A program made the translations under genes and the position numbers. A model generated the notes under the pieces. That model was not told the DNA's origin. It searched no databases and saw only the letters and a program-made list of their open reading frames with translations. From an uncultured Eubacteriales bacterium (lineage in GTDB: Bacteria > Bacillota > Clostridia > Lachnospirales > Lachnospiraceae), in contig ONPU01000002.1 in NCBI GenBank assembly GCA_900319795.1, positions 119,681 to 183,680 of the forward strand: 64,000 nt of DNA. Reading direction: 5' to 3'. Positions 25,705 to 34,056 of the stretch are shown here, one piece after another; position 1 is the first letter of the stretch, and each line of letters opens with the position of its first letter.

Positions 25705-27471
25705 TTATTTCATTGTGACGCCGTACGCATTGAAGTCGCCATATCCTGCCCAATGCGGTGTGAAATGTTCGATTCTGTCACTGATGACAAATGTATGCTG
25801 AAGCGCGAACAGCGGCACCCAGGACGCGTCCTCTTCCACGATCTTCTTCTCAAGATCCGCATACTCCTTCAGGCGTTCCGTCTCGTCAACAATGGACTTG
25901 GCGGAAGTGACACGCGCCATCACATCCGTATCCGCATAATTCAGTGAACGGCCCTTGGTGCTTTCCGCGGAACCGAAGAATGTGTCGATGATATTGGACG
26001 GATCGTTGTAGTCCAACGTCCAGACGCCTGCGAACAGAGGCATCTCTCCGCTCTTTCTCTTCGCGAGCCAGCTGGACTCGTCATAGGTTTCGATATGGGC
26101 ATTGATTCCGATATCCGTCAGATTCTGCTGGACGACCTGAATAATGCTCGCGATATTGGAAGAACCGCTTGCGTTCGCCGAGATCTCAAGGTCGAATCCG
26201 TTTTCGTAGCCGGCCTCTTTGAGGAGGGCTTTCGCTCCTTCCGGATCATACTGAAGCCATCCCTGGTTTTCCGCGGTAAATCCGATGCTTCCTGCCGGAT
26301 AGATGCCGTCAACCAGTTCACCGTGTCCTCCGAAGATCGAATCGAGAATGCCCTGACGGTTCACCGCCATCTGGATGGCCTTGCGGACACGGACGTCACT
26401 CATCGGCTCGATTCCCGCGTTGATGCTGATCATATAAGTACCAAGTCTGTTGACGCGAATCAGCTTGTCCTTGTACGCGTCCGTTTCATAGGTAGATGTC
26501 ACGATCGAAGAATCGAGGAAATCGCAGTCCAGGATATCGACTTCACCGTTCTGGAACGCCATATTGAAGGTAGAGGGTTCCGGATAGACCTTGTAATGGA
26601 CTTCCGACGCGCTCGCGGGCTCGCCCCAGTAATAGGGATTCCGGACAAGCGTCAGGGAGTCATTGGTCTTCCAGTCCGTTACCATATACGGCCCGGAACC
26701 GATCGTCTTCGCGGGAACCATTCCGAAGTCATCTCCCGCTTCTTCCAGATTGGCCTTGCTGAAAATGCAGCAGGTCGGTGTTGCAAGGACCGAAAGGAAG
26801 CCGGCGAACGGTTCTTCCAGTTCAATCTCAAAATGTGTATCGTCGATCACTCTGAATCCTTCCAGAGAGTCCGCGTTTCCGTCCAGGATTGCCTGAGCAC
26901 CTTTGATGCAGGTGGTGAAGTCCGTCTGAACACTGTCTTCCAGCGTGAACATTCTGGTAAATGTCGCCTCGACGTCGGCCGATGTCAGCGGCGTGCCGTC
27001 GCAGAACTTCACATCATCCCGAAGTTCGAAGGAATAGACAAGGCCGTCGTCCGAAATGCTGTAGTCCTTGGCAATGCTGTTCACAAGCTCTGTGCTTCCG
27101 TCTTCGTTGAGCTTCACTTCCAGAAGTCTGTCGAAGATATTGAGCGGAACCGCGTAATTGTCCGTTGTTCTGTGGACATCCATCGTCTGAATATCCTTGC
27201 TCCAGCCGAGGCGGAGAATTTTGTCTTCTCCATCCGCGGGTGCCGCTTCGGCAGCAGACTCTTCCGCGGCCGGCTCTTCTGCCGCTGTCTCTTCTGCCGC
27301 AGCCTCTTCAGCGCCTTCGTCAGCAGCCGGTGCTTCTTCCGCAGCTGCCTCTGTCTCCGGTTTTGCTTCCGCCGTCTGGCCCTCAGAACCGGAACCGCCG
27401 CATCCGGCCAGTATTCCCGCAGTCAGGCTTCCGCATAAAAGTAACGCCATAATTTTTTTCGTCATCATCAT
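25705..27471 (-). CDS. oppA: Peptide ABC transporter substrate-binding lipoprotein
   Basis: Extracellular lipid-anchored receptor of the importer, 588 residues, SBP family 5. The signal peptide ends with the lipobox 'LAGC' (Cys24), followed by an Ala/Glu-rich linker of about 50 residues as in many Clostridia lipoproteins. The mature domain has the signatures 'YSFELRDDVKFCDGTPLTS' and 'GSGPYMVTDW'. Three Met codons begin the frame; the first has GGAG eight bases upstream. A good promoter lies about 90 bases before the start. The ligand is not predictable from sequence. The gene heads a run that continues without a visible terminator into the polysaccharide genes. Confidence 0.93.
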   Translation of the reverse strand: MMMTKKIMALLLCGSLTAGILAGCGGSGSEGQTAEAKPETEAAAEEAPAADEGAEEAAAEETAAEEPAAEESAAEAAPADGEDKILRLGWSKDIQTMDVHRTTDNYAVPLNIFDRLLEVKLNEDGSTELVNSIAKDYSISDDGLVYSFELRDDVKFCDGTPLTSADVEATFTRMFTLEDSVQTDFTTCIKGAQAILDGNADSLEGFRVIDDTHFEIELEEPFAGFLSVLATPTCCIFSKANLEEAGDDFGMVPAKTIGSGPYMVTDWKTNDSLTLVRNPYYWGEPASASEVHYKVYPEPSTFNMAFQNGEVDILDCDFLDSSIVTSTYETDAYKDKLIRVNRLGTYMISINAGIEPMSDVRVRKAIQMAVNRQGILDSIFGGHGELVDGIYPAGSIGFTAENQGWLQYDPEGAKALLKEAGYENGFDLEISANASGSSNIASIIQVVQQNLTDIGINAHIETYDESSWLAKRKSGEMPLFAGVWTLDYNDPSNIIDTFFGSAESTKGRSLNYADTDVMARVTSAKSIVDETERLKEYADLEKKIVEEDASWVPLFALQHTFVISDRIEHFTPHWAGYGDFNAYGVTMK

Positions 27472-27561
27472 TCACTTTTCTCCATATTGCATGTTAGTTT
27501 TAAAAAACAGCTGAAAAATGACAGCCAAAGGTCATATACAAAAGATGTACATAACTTACTA

Positions 27562-27590
27562 ATTTTACCATACTATAAAGTCCGCGTCAA
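27562..27590 (-). promoter_or_regulatory. Sigma-A promoter of the opp-polysaccharide operon
   Basis: Minus strand TTGACG (27585-27590), a 17-base spacer and TAAAAT (27562-27567), followed by a leader of about 85 bases to oppA. Both boxes and the spacing are close to consensus, in an AT-rich gap after larB. Confidence 0.65.
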
Positions 27591-27597
27591 AAACCTC

Positions 27598-28347
27598 TCA
27601 GCTTCCTTTAATCGCAAGACGGTTGATCATTGTCGCCATATAACCCGCGCCGTAGCCGTTGTCGATATTGACGACCGCGATGCCGTTCGCGCAGGAGTTG
27701 ATCATCGTAAGAAGCGCGGAAATCCCGTTCATGCTGGCACCGTAACCCACCGACGTCGGGACGGCAATGACCGGATTCGATACGAGCCCTCCGACCACGC
27801 TCGCGAGTGCCCCCTCCATTCCGGCCACGGCCACGACGCAGTTCGCTTTTCTGATCTCGTCTGTCTTTGACAAAAGCCGGTGCAGACCGCTCACTCCGAC
27901 ATCGTAATACCTCTCGACCTTTGTGCCGAAGTATTCCGCTGTCTGGGCGGCTTCCTCGGCAACGGGAATATCGGCCGTTCCCGCGCTTAAGACCGCGATC
28001 CGTCCGCGGAGTTCTTTTTTTGTCCGTTCCACTTTGAGGATCCGGGAAACGGGATCATACTGTACATCCGGGATTACTTCCTGCACCAGGCGGAACTGAT
28101 GCTCATCCGCTCTGGTTCCGAATGCTCTTCCCTCTTCTTCCGTCATTTTCTGATAAATCGACACCAGAAATTCATCGGGTTTCCGGCTGCAGAAGATCAC
28201 TTCCGGAAAGCCCGTCCGGATCTCGCGATGATAGTCGAGTTTGGCATATCCGAGTTCCTCATACGGCTTTCTCGCAAAATACTTCTCTGCTTCCTCCGGT
28301 GAAATCTCACCGCTCCTCACTTGTTCCAGAATTGTTCTTGTATCCAT
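27598..28347 (-). CDS. larB: LarB, nickel-pincer cofactor biosynthesis carboxylase
   Basis: LarB carboxylates and hydrolyses the pyridinium ring of nicotinic acid adenine dinucleotide, the first step to the nickel-pincer cofactor of lactate racemase. It has 249 residues. The N-terminal part has 'LDYHREIRTGFPEVIFC', a LarB hallmark. The C-terminal half is PurE-like, with 'VVAVAGMEGALASVVGGL', 'AVPTSVGYGASMNG' and 'NGIAVVNIDNGYGAGYMA'. The start has AAGGGAG. It lies 48 bases after the ECF ATPase gene, so the transporter is more likely for nickel than for cobalt. LarC, LarE and LarA are not in this window and must be elsewhere if the pathway works. Confidence 0.92.
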   Translation of the reverse strand: MDTRTILEQVRSGEISPEEAEKYFARKPYEELGYAKLDYHREIRTGFPEVIFCSRKPDEFLVSIYQKMTEEEGRAFGTRADEHQFRLVQEVIPDVQYDPVSRILKVERTKKELRGRIAVLSAGTADIPVAEEAAQTAEYFGTKVERYYDVGVSGLHRLLSKTDEIRKANCVVAVAGMEGALASVVGGLVSNPVIAVPTSVGYGASMNGISALLTMINSCANGIAVVNIDNGYGAGYMATMINRLAIKGS

Positions 28348-28395
28348 ATTGCTCCCTTATAGAATGATTCTTTCTGACAAAAAGTACGAATAGAC

Positions 28396-29133
28396 TTAGT
28401 TGCGGCTCAAAGACAGCGGAAGTTCCATCCCATGTTGTTCCAGAAGTTCCCGATTGCACATAATCTCTTCAGTAGGGCCATCCCATATAAGATTCCCCCG
28501 TCCTAGAAGAATTGTCCGAGGGCAGGTATCCCAGATAAAATCCAGGTCGTGACTTGCTATGAGCTTCGGTATTTTCAACCCGTTCAGAATTCGAATGAGA
28601 TTTCTTCTGTTTTTAGGATCCAGCGCCACTGACGGTTCATCCATGAGGATCATCTTCGGTTGCATTGAGAGGATAGTCGCAATGGATGCGAGTTTCTTTT
28701 CTCCTCCGGAAATCCTGTAAACAGAAGCTTCCTTCAGATGCTCGATATGAACATCCTTAAGGGCATTTTGGACACGAACTGATACTTCCTCTTCCGAAAG
28801 ACCTGCGTTTTCCGGCCCGAATGCAACATCCTCCCCCACAGTGGACATAAACAGCTGGCTTTCCGAATCCTGAAATACATAGCCGACTTTAGCCCGGATG
28901 TTCCGCACTGTTGAAGGCTTCAGAGGTTCATCTTCAATCTCAATCTGTCCTTCGAACCCTTCCTCCAAACCAACAAGCAGTTTTAGAAGAGTAGATTTAC
29001 CTGCACCATTTGCCCCGATGAGGCCCACGGATTCAGACCCGTCTATCTCAAAGCTGAGATCCCTAAGGACAGGATCTTTCTCCTTACTATATGAAAAGCA
29101 GACATTCTGAAGTCTGATATGCGTTTCTCCCAC
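28396..29133 (-). CDS. cbiO: ECF-type metal transporter ATPase
   Basis: ATPase of a nickel/cobalt energy-coupling transporter, 245 residues. Walker A is 'GANGAGKSTLLKLLVG', the Q-loop 'YVFQDSESQLF', the signature 'ISGGEKK', Walker B 'MILMDEPSVALD' and the switch 'ASHDLDF'. It begins at a GTG (29133) with AGGAG upstream. Only one ATPase is present, so it would act as a homodimer. By eye the gene is richer in A and T than its neighbours. It is separated from cbiQ by about 310 bases containing a palindromic repeat element, which is unusual for this operon type. Confidence 0.9.
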   Translation of the reverse strand: MGETHIRLQNVCFSYSKEKDPVLRDLSFEIDGSESVGLIGANGAGKSTLLKLLVGLEEGFEGQIEIEDEPLKPSTVRNIRAKVGYVFQDSESQLFMSTVGEDVAFGPENAGLSEEEVSVRVQNALKDVHIEHLKEASVYRISGGEKKLASIATILSMQPKMILMDEPSVALDPKNRRNLIRILNGLKIPKLIASHDLDFIWDTCPRTILLGRGNLIWDGPTEEIMCNRELLEQHGMELPLSLSRN

Positions 29134-29444
29134 AATACTACTCCTATTATAGTGTCATAGTCTTTATTAAAATCACTCTCGTTTCCAGATCATACACTTT
29201 ATGCTTCTTCCGTCTTTGATACTGTGTTACAGAGTCATCATTGCAGAGTTTTTGAGGACATCTACAGCCGACACAGTTTTCTTAGGCTCCCGGCTTTGAC
29301 GTTGTCCGGCTTTCGAGAAACGACCCCTTGCACATTTATTTCTCGAAAGCCGGACGCTTTTAGGAGAAGCCGGGAGTCTTAGAAACCCTGCGAGGCGCAG
29401 CCGTCCTCAAAAGCTCTGTAATGATGGCGACTGCGCTGCATTTC
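29134..29444. other. Gene-free gap between cbiQ and cbiO
   Basis: About 310 bases without a credible gene. It holds palindromic repeat element copy 1 (29235-29427). The remaining 100 bases before cbiO are AT-rich and hold only the ribosome site and a poorly placed TATAAT. Confidence 0.7.
29235..29427 (+). repeat. Palindromic repeat element, copy 1 (about 193 bp)
   Basis: The element folds almost end to end. The outer arms (29235-29259 and 29403-29427) pair with few mismatches. The middle arms include CTCCCGGCTT with AAGCCGGGAG, and the inner stem is a perfect 16 bp (TCCGGCTTTCGAGAAA with its complement). Related copies lie at 48546-48701 (opposite orientation) and 48873-49076. Shared core words include GAGGAC, TCTACAGCCGACACAG and CTTAGGC. 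It separates cbiQ from cbiO. Confidence 0.85.
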
Positions 29445-30221
29445 TCAAAGCACGACAAAGCGCAAGGCAACCAGCACTCCTGCCCAAACAAAGCCGTACA
29501 GCAAATCCAAGGCCCTCAGCTTCTCCGACCCTTTAAGCGCATACTCCCCCTGAAACCCCCGAAGCAGCATACTCTGATAAACCCGTTCCGCGCGGTCCGC
29601 GCTCCGAAGGAGCAAAAGCCCCGGCAGAGAACCCCAGGCCTTCAACGCAACCCCTTTTTTGCCCGGCGCGCGCAGCTGATACGCGTCCCGGATTCGTTCG
29701 ACCTCCTGCAGAAGCAGGATAATATACCGGTAGATGAGCAGAAGCTCCGTGACGAAAATCTTCGGGACGTGGAATTTCCTTAAAGCATAGCAGATCTTGC
29801 GGATCGATGTTGTGGCAATGAGAAGATAGGCAGCCGAAACCGTATTGAAGGCTTTCAGCATCAAAGTCAGCATGGAAATGATCCCGCCGGATACGGGAAT
29901 TCCCGCCGCATTCATCATGACGGTCCTGTCAAAAAACGGGTTCAGAATGCCCAGAAAAAGAACAAAGGGCAGCACAAAACGAAGCCGCTTCATTGCCTGT
30001 CCGAAAGAGACATCTCCCAGGATAAACAGTGCCGCGGGATAAACCGTAACCCTTATGACGCCTCCGAGGTCGTATTTTGAATAAGATGCCGTAAGGGCAA
30101 TAAAGAGCAGTGTCACCGGAAGCTTTACGGCCGGATGGACCCGGTTCAGCCAGGTATCCCTTCCTGCTTCATTGTCCAGTGCGTGAACATCCTTTATTGC
30201 GCTGTGAATACGATCTGCCAT
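29445..30221 (-). CDS. cbiQ: ECF-type metal transporter transmembrane subunit
   Basis: T subunit of the nickel/cobalt transporter, about 259 residues, with five to six membrane segments. The coupling motif near the C-terminal third reads 'AYQLRAPGKKG' and a second basic motif is 'ERVYQSMLLRGF', which is typical of CbiQ. The frame could begin at a GTG at 30275, but no ribosome site precedes it and the region contains a hairpin. The ATG at 30221 has GGTG at good spacing and gives the usual N-terminus. It follows cbiM after a hairpin that could weaken or time expression. Confidence 0.85.
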   Translation of the reverse strand: MADRIHSAIKDVHALDNEAGRDTWLNRVHPAVKLPVTLLFIALTASYSKYDLGGVIRVTVYPAALFILGDVSFGQAMKRLRFVLPFVLFLGILNPFFDRTVMMNAAGIPVSGGIISMLTLMLKAFNTVSAAYLLIATTSIRKICYALRKFHVPKIFVTELLLIYRYIILLLQEVERIRDAYQLRAPGKKGVALKAWGSLPGLLLLRSADRAERVYQSMLLRGFQGEYALKGSEKLRALDLLYGFVWAGVLVALRFVVL

Positions 30222-30231
30222 TTCCATTACA

Positions 30232-30269
30232 CCAAAAAGGAAAGAATGGGGACAGATGTTCTGCCCCCA
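30232..30269 (-). terminator. Hairpin with T-rich tail between cbiM and cbiQ (attenuator-like)
   Basis: Minus strand TGGGGGCAGA, loop ACA, TCTGTCCCCA (30247-30269), with one bulge on each arm, followed by a pyrimidine-rich TTCTTTCCTTTTT. It lies just after the cbiM stop, so it is either a partial terminator or an RNA-stabilising hairpin. Confidence 0.5.
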
Positions 30270-30276
30270 TTTCACG

Positions 30277-31275
30277 TCAAGACTGTTTTTGTTTCATAAA
30301 ACTTCTTATAAGCCAGCTGACGGCCACCACAAGAATCAGTACCATGGCGGACCCGACAATGCCGGAAACGGACGTTCCTGCCGCACTCTCCGAGCCGGGG
30401 AATGAATAGTCCGGAAGGAACGCGAAGAAGTTCTGAATCCTCTCCGCAATCGTATAGGCTCCTCCGCCGGCGCCTTCGACTTCTCCGGCCACCCGTTCGA
30501 CAGACCACTCCAGACCGTCCGGAAGACCGGATGCGAAAAGAGATACCACACCGCCCACGACAGCGGCCGCAACTCCGATCACAGTGATCACTGTGCCGCG
30601 TTTCATGCGGGAGCTGCCGGACACATCGTTCTTTCCGATTCCTTTGAGCATTTCCGGTCTGGTTTCATAGATGAAGCAAAGGACTGCCGCTGTAATCAGC
30701 CCTTCCACAAGGCCAATCGCCACATGGATCGGAAGCATGGCTCCAAGGAACACGTTGAACGGAAGCTCCGTAATTCCGGAGAGCGTCGTCTCGATCGTGA
30801 CGGACAGCGCTCCGAGCTCCATCGAAAGGATGCAGCCCAGAATGGAGGCCGCCGTAATTCTCTTTTTGGAAATACCGCCTTTTAAAATGGCTCTCCAGAT
30901 CAGCCCTCCGCCAATAAAGCAGCCGTAAAATGCCATATTCCAGATATTGCATCCGAGGGCAAGCAGTCCCCCGTCCGCAAAAAACAGGCATTGAATGGTA
31001 AGGACGCCGATCATACTTAAGAATGCCGCTTCCGGTCCCAGCACTGCAGCCAGCATCATGCCGCCTGTCAGATGTCCGGATGAACCCGTTCCCGGAATCG
31101 AAAAATTGATCATCTGAGCGGCGAATACAAACGCGCCCATAACTCCGGCAAGCGGGATGTTTTTCCTGTCATCCGAAAGACGGACGGTACGAATAGAGTG
31201 AGCGGCCACCACGCCGGAACAAACAGCCATGGTTCCCGCTACAGCAGGTGCAATTAAAGCATCCGCCATATGCAT
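30277..31275 (-). CDS. cbiM: ECF-type nickel/cobalt transporter substrate subunit, CbiM-CbiN/NikMN fusion
   Basis: Substrate-binding membrane subunit, 332 residues. The N-terminus 'MHMADALIAP' keeps His2, which with the amino group coordinates the metal in this family. This fixes the start at 31275, where AAAGGAGGT lies seven bases upstream. A second metal-site motif is 'GSSGHLTGGMM'. The C-terminal extension has an extracytoplasmic 'PDGLEWSVERV' loop and a last membrane segment, which corresponds to NikN/PDGLE. Together with cbiQ, cbiO and larB this suggests nickel uptake. The start lies only 13 bases after the wzt stop, so the metal genes may be co-transcribed with the polysaccharide exporter. 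No metal riboswitch fits in that space. Confidence 0.9.
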   Translation of the reverse strand: MHMADALIAPAVAGTMAVCSGVVAAHSIRTVRLSDDRKNIPLAGVMGAFVFAAQMINFSIPGTGSSGHLTGGMMLAAVLGPEAAFLSMIGVLTIQCLFFADGGLLALGCNIWNMAFYGCFIGGGLIWRAILKGGISKKRITAASILGCILSMELGALSVTIETTLSGITELPFNVFLGAMLPIHVAIGLVEGLITAAVLCFIYETRPEMLKGIGKNDVSGSSRMKRGTVITVIGVAAAVVGGVVSLFASGLPDGLEWSVERVAGEVEGAGGGAYTIAERIQNFFAFLPDYSFPGSESAAGTSVSGIVGSAMVLILVVAVSWLIRSFMKQKQS

Positions 31276-31288
31276 AAAGATACCTCCT

Positions 31289-32572
31289 TTAATATTCGAC
31301 GGTAACCTCCGAGTTCATGTCATAGAACCCGACCGTATTCTTAACAGATACAACAGTCACATTGAGGATGTCATAAAGCCTCTGGAACACGCGGAACTCC
31401 CCTTCGTGATACCCGGTGCAGCCAAAGCTCAGCAGATACTCCCCGCCCTGCAGATCCATCTTCTGCCGGAAGCGGACGACGACATCCTGCCCGGCCTTCA
31501 TGCTTCCGATATCATGGCCCTCAAAAAGAGTATTGGTCCCGCAGATCTCCGTTCCCTTCAGATCCTTGAACGTGAACGCGCAGATCGGATCCTCGACATC
31601 CCTGTGAAAATGGATGCGCGCCTGAATCGTGAAATACGCGCCTTTTTCCACGCTGTTCGTGATCGTTCCCTTTTCGTCAAAGGTCGTAATCTTTGTAAAT
31701 GTAGCCTGATGCTCCCCGTATTCGAGCATATTCGGATTCATCGGGAGGATGCCGGTCAGCGAATTGCTGCCTTCCTGTTTCGCCGCTATTTCCGCGACAG
31801 TAGGCTCAGACTCCTCTTCCGCTGTATCACTGTCACCGTAATCCACAAGCAGTTTTTTGTAGAGATCGACAATCTGTTTCGGCTCGCCCTCTGCCATTTT
31901 GACGCCCTTGTTGAGAAGGACGACCCGGTCGCAGTATTTTGAGACCGAACTTAAGTCATGGCTGACGAAGAGAATCGTCTTTCCGGCTTTCCGGAACTCT
32001 TCGAACTTGTGATAGCATTTTGACTGGAAGAAGACGTCGCCGACCGAAAGAGCCTCATCCACGATCAGGATTTCCGGATCGATATTGATCGAAAGCGCGA
32101 AAGCCAGACGGACGAACATGCCGCTCGAATAGGTTTTGACCGGCTGGTTGACGAAATCCCCGATATCCGCGAAGCTTAAGATGTCATCCAGTTTCGCGTC
32201 GATTTCCTCTTTGGAAAAGCCCATCATCGTCCCGTTCAGATAGATGTTCTCGATCCCGGTGTATTCCATATTGAACCCGGCTCCGAGTTCCAGAAGCGCC
32301 GAGATGCGGCCGTTGGCCGTCACTGTCCCCGATGTGGGAGCAAGAACGCCGGTGATGATTTTTAAAATGGTCGATTTGCCGGATCCGTTCGTTCCGATGA
32401 TACCGACAGTCTCCCCCTTGTTCACTTCGAAGCTCACGTCGTTGAGAGCCCGAAGTTCCTTATATTTCTTCTTCCGGGAGAGCCCGAGGGCCTCCTTCAG
32501 ACGGTCCGACGGTTTGTCGTAGAGTTTATAGATTTTCGTAAGGTGGTCAATACGAATGACCGGATTTTCCAT
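31289..32572 (-). CDS. wzt: Polysaccharide ABC transporter ATPase with C-terminal glycan-binding domain
   Basis: ATPase of the glycan exporter, 427 residues. The N-terminal ATPase has Walker A 'GTNGSGKSTILK', signature 'YSSGMFVRLAFALS' and Walker B 'ILIVDEALSVGD', as in Wzt and TagH. The C-terminal part (about 270-427) is a beta-sandwich of the Wzt_C type, starting near 'GEHQATFTKITTFDEKG' and containing 'GTEICGTNTLF'. In Gram-negative systems this domain recognises the capped chain end. The start at 32572 (MENPVIR) was chosen for its GGGAGG six bases upstream; the longer frame begins at 32599. It is cotranscribed with wzm. Confidence 0.93.
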   Translation of the reverse strand: MENPVIRIDHLTKIYKLYDKPSDRLKEALGLSRKKKYKELRALNDVSFEVNKGETVGIIGTNGSGKSTILKIITGVLAPTSGTVTANGRISALLELGAGFNMEYTGIENIYLNGTMMGFSKEEIDAKLDDILSFADIGDFVNQPVKTYSSGMFVRLAFALSINIDPEILIVDEALSVGDVFFQSKCYHKFEEFRKAGKTILFVSHDLSSVSKYCDRVVLLNKGVKMAEGEPKQIVDLYKKLLVDYGDSDTAEEESEPTVAEIAAKQEGSNSLTGILPMNPNMLEYGEHQATFTKITTFDEKGTITNSVEKGAYFTIQARIHFHRDVEDPICAFTFKDLKGTEICGTNTLFEGHDIGSMKAGQDVVVRFRQKMDLQGGEYLLSFGCTGYHEGEFRVFQRLYDILNVTVVSVKNTVGFYDMNSEVTVEY

Positions 32573-32588
32573 ACAGTGCCTCCCTTCC

Positions 32589-33386
32589 TTATAGGACATC
32601 CGCGAAATGAATGCGGAGGCGCCTGTAGATCATATTTCCAAGAACAAATACCACAATCGCCCAGAACCAGAAATACAGCGTTTCCGTACCGCGCTCGAAA
32701 AACCATCTCCGGCCGTAGATCGCGTCCCGGTAGCCGGTTACGATGTAGTACATCGGGTTGATCTTAAAGAGCCAGCCGATATTCTCAAAGCTTCTGATAT
32801 CAAACATGATCGGCACGGACCAGACTCCGAACTGAAGGCCGATCCCGACGATCTGGGACATATCCCTGAAGAAAATCACAATGGCGCTTGTCGCGTAGAC
32901 CAGCCCGAGAAGGAACACGAGCATGCCGAAATAGTAATAGACAATCTGGATCAGATAGATATTCGGATAGTATCCGTAGATTGCCGCGATGACCAGTGCC
33001 ACCAGAATAAAGAACAGGTGTGAAAAGAGCGCGGAAAAAGCCTTCACGAACGGAAGCACCCTGATGTTGAACACGAGCTTTTTCACAAGGTAGCTGTATT
33101 CGAGGAACGTGTTCGTCCCGGCGCTCATGACTTCCTGACAGTAGAACCAGGGCACGATGCCGCATACGAGATAGACCAGGAACGGCACATCGAGCGATTT
33201 CCCGGACTTCAGGCCGTGGCCGAAAACCAGCCAGTAAATAAGGACGGTGACAACCGGCTGTACAAAAGCCCAGATGACACCGAGATAAGACCCGGCATAG
33301 CGGGTCTTAAAATCGTTCTTGGCCAGTTTCCAGATCAGGCGTCTGTTTTTGATAATCTGATAAGGCAGGGTATTTTCCAACGTCAT
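32589..33386 (-). CDS. wzm: Polysaccharide ABC-2 type permease
   Basis: Membrane component of the glycan exporter, 265 residues with six membrane segments, of the ABC2_membrane/TagG type. The N-terminal amphipathic 'RRLIWKLAKNDFKTRYAGS' and the following 'LGVIWAFVQPVVTVLIYW' are typical. Its ATG overlaps the rfbC stop (ATGA), so exporter and rhamnose synthesis are translationally coupled. It works with Wzt to move a completed undecaprenyl-linked polymer outward. Confidence 0.93.
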   Translation of the reverse strand: MTLENTLPYQIIKNRRLIWKLAKNDFKTRYAGSYLGVIWAFVQPVVTVLIYWLVFGHGLKSGKSLDVPFLVYLVCGIVPWFYCQEVMSAGTNTFLEYSYLVKKLVFNIRVLPFVKAFSALFSHLFFILVALVIAAIYGYYPNIYLIQIVYYYFGMLVFLLGLVYATSAIVIFFRDMSQIVGIGLQFGVWSVPIMFDIRSFENIGWLFKINPMYYIVTGYRDAIYGRRWFFERGTETLYFWFWAIVVFVLGNMIYRRLRIHFADVL

Positions 33387-33946
33387 TTGGCTTCTGCTTT
33401 CCTGTACTTAGCAAGGCTGCCCCATTTCTCATCCTTTGCTGAAAGATTGAGCGGCGTGTCCGGATCAAGTGGCCATTCGATGCCGATGTCCGGGTCATTC
33501 CAGATGAGGCCGCCCTCATCGTTCGGATGGTAGAAGTCCGAACATTTGTAGCAGAATTCCGCGACATCCGAGAGCACATAAAAGCCATGGGCAAAATTCT
33601 TCGGAATGAACAGCTGTTTCTTGTTCTCTTCAGACAGGACCGCGCCGAACCACTTCCCGAATGTCGGGGAGCCTTCTCTCAGGTCCACTGCCACGTCGAA
33701 CACGGCTCCGCGGACGACTCTCACCAGTTTGTCCTGGGGATAATTGATCTGGAAATGGAGTCCCCGGAGGACGCCTTTTGTCGAAGAGGACTGATTGTCC
33801 TGGACAAAGCGCACGTCGATTCCGGCATTTCGGAAGTCCTCTTCCTGATATGTCTCCATGAAGTATCCGCGGGCATCCCCGAATACCTGGGGCGTAATGA
33901 CTTTCACGCCTTCAATGTCGCATGTTTCTACCGTAATTTTTCCCAT
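33383..33946 (-). CDS. rfbC: dTDP-4-dehydrorhamnose 3,5-epimerase
   Basis: Cupin-fold epimerase of dTDP-rhamnose synthesis, 187 residues, the normal length. Seen: 'FVQDNQSSSTKGVLRGLHFQ' with the catalytic His, 'KLVRVVRGAVFDVAVDLR', 'FIPKNFAHGFYVLSD' and 'WNDPDIGIEWPL'. The 110 bases between rfbA and rfbC contain an imperfect hairpin (about 33998-34021) with no T-run, so I do not call it a terminator. Confidence 0.96.
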   Translation of the reverse strand: MGKITVETCDIEGVKVITPQVFGDARGYFMETYQEEDFRNAGIDVRFVQDNQSSSTKGVLRGLHFQINYPQDKLVRVVRGAVFDVAVDLREGSPTFGKWFGAVLSEENKKQLFIPKNFAHGFYVLSDVAEFCYKCSDFYHPNDEGGLIWNDPDIGIEWPLDPDTPLNLSAKDEKWGSLAKYRKAEAK

Positions 33947-34056
33947 AATCTGCTTTCACTTTCCTTATGTCTTTTGATAGCCCCACCAGTAGCACACGCT
34001 GAGATCATTGTGATCTTCAGCTATACTTCCAGCGTTGCATAATAAATAATTTAAAC

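Noticed and set aside
21858-27471. Nickel-specific NikABCDE transporter because of the nearby larB
   Set aside because: The receptor and ATPases have general peptide-transporter motifs and I see nothing specific for NikA; the ECF transporter already explains nickel uptake.
29142-29147. TATAAT immediately before cbiO taken as a promoter
   Set aside because: Transcription from it would begin inside or after the ribosome site, and there is no -35 at the right distance.
31276-31288. Nickel/cobalt or cobalamin riboswitch before cbiM
   Set aside because: Only 13 bases lie between wzt and cbiM, and they are filled by the ribosome site.
33998-34021. Hairpin between rfbA and rfbC as a terminator
   Set aside because: The stem is imperfect and no run of T follows on the minus strand; the two genes belong to one pathway.
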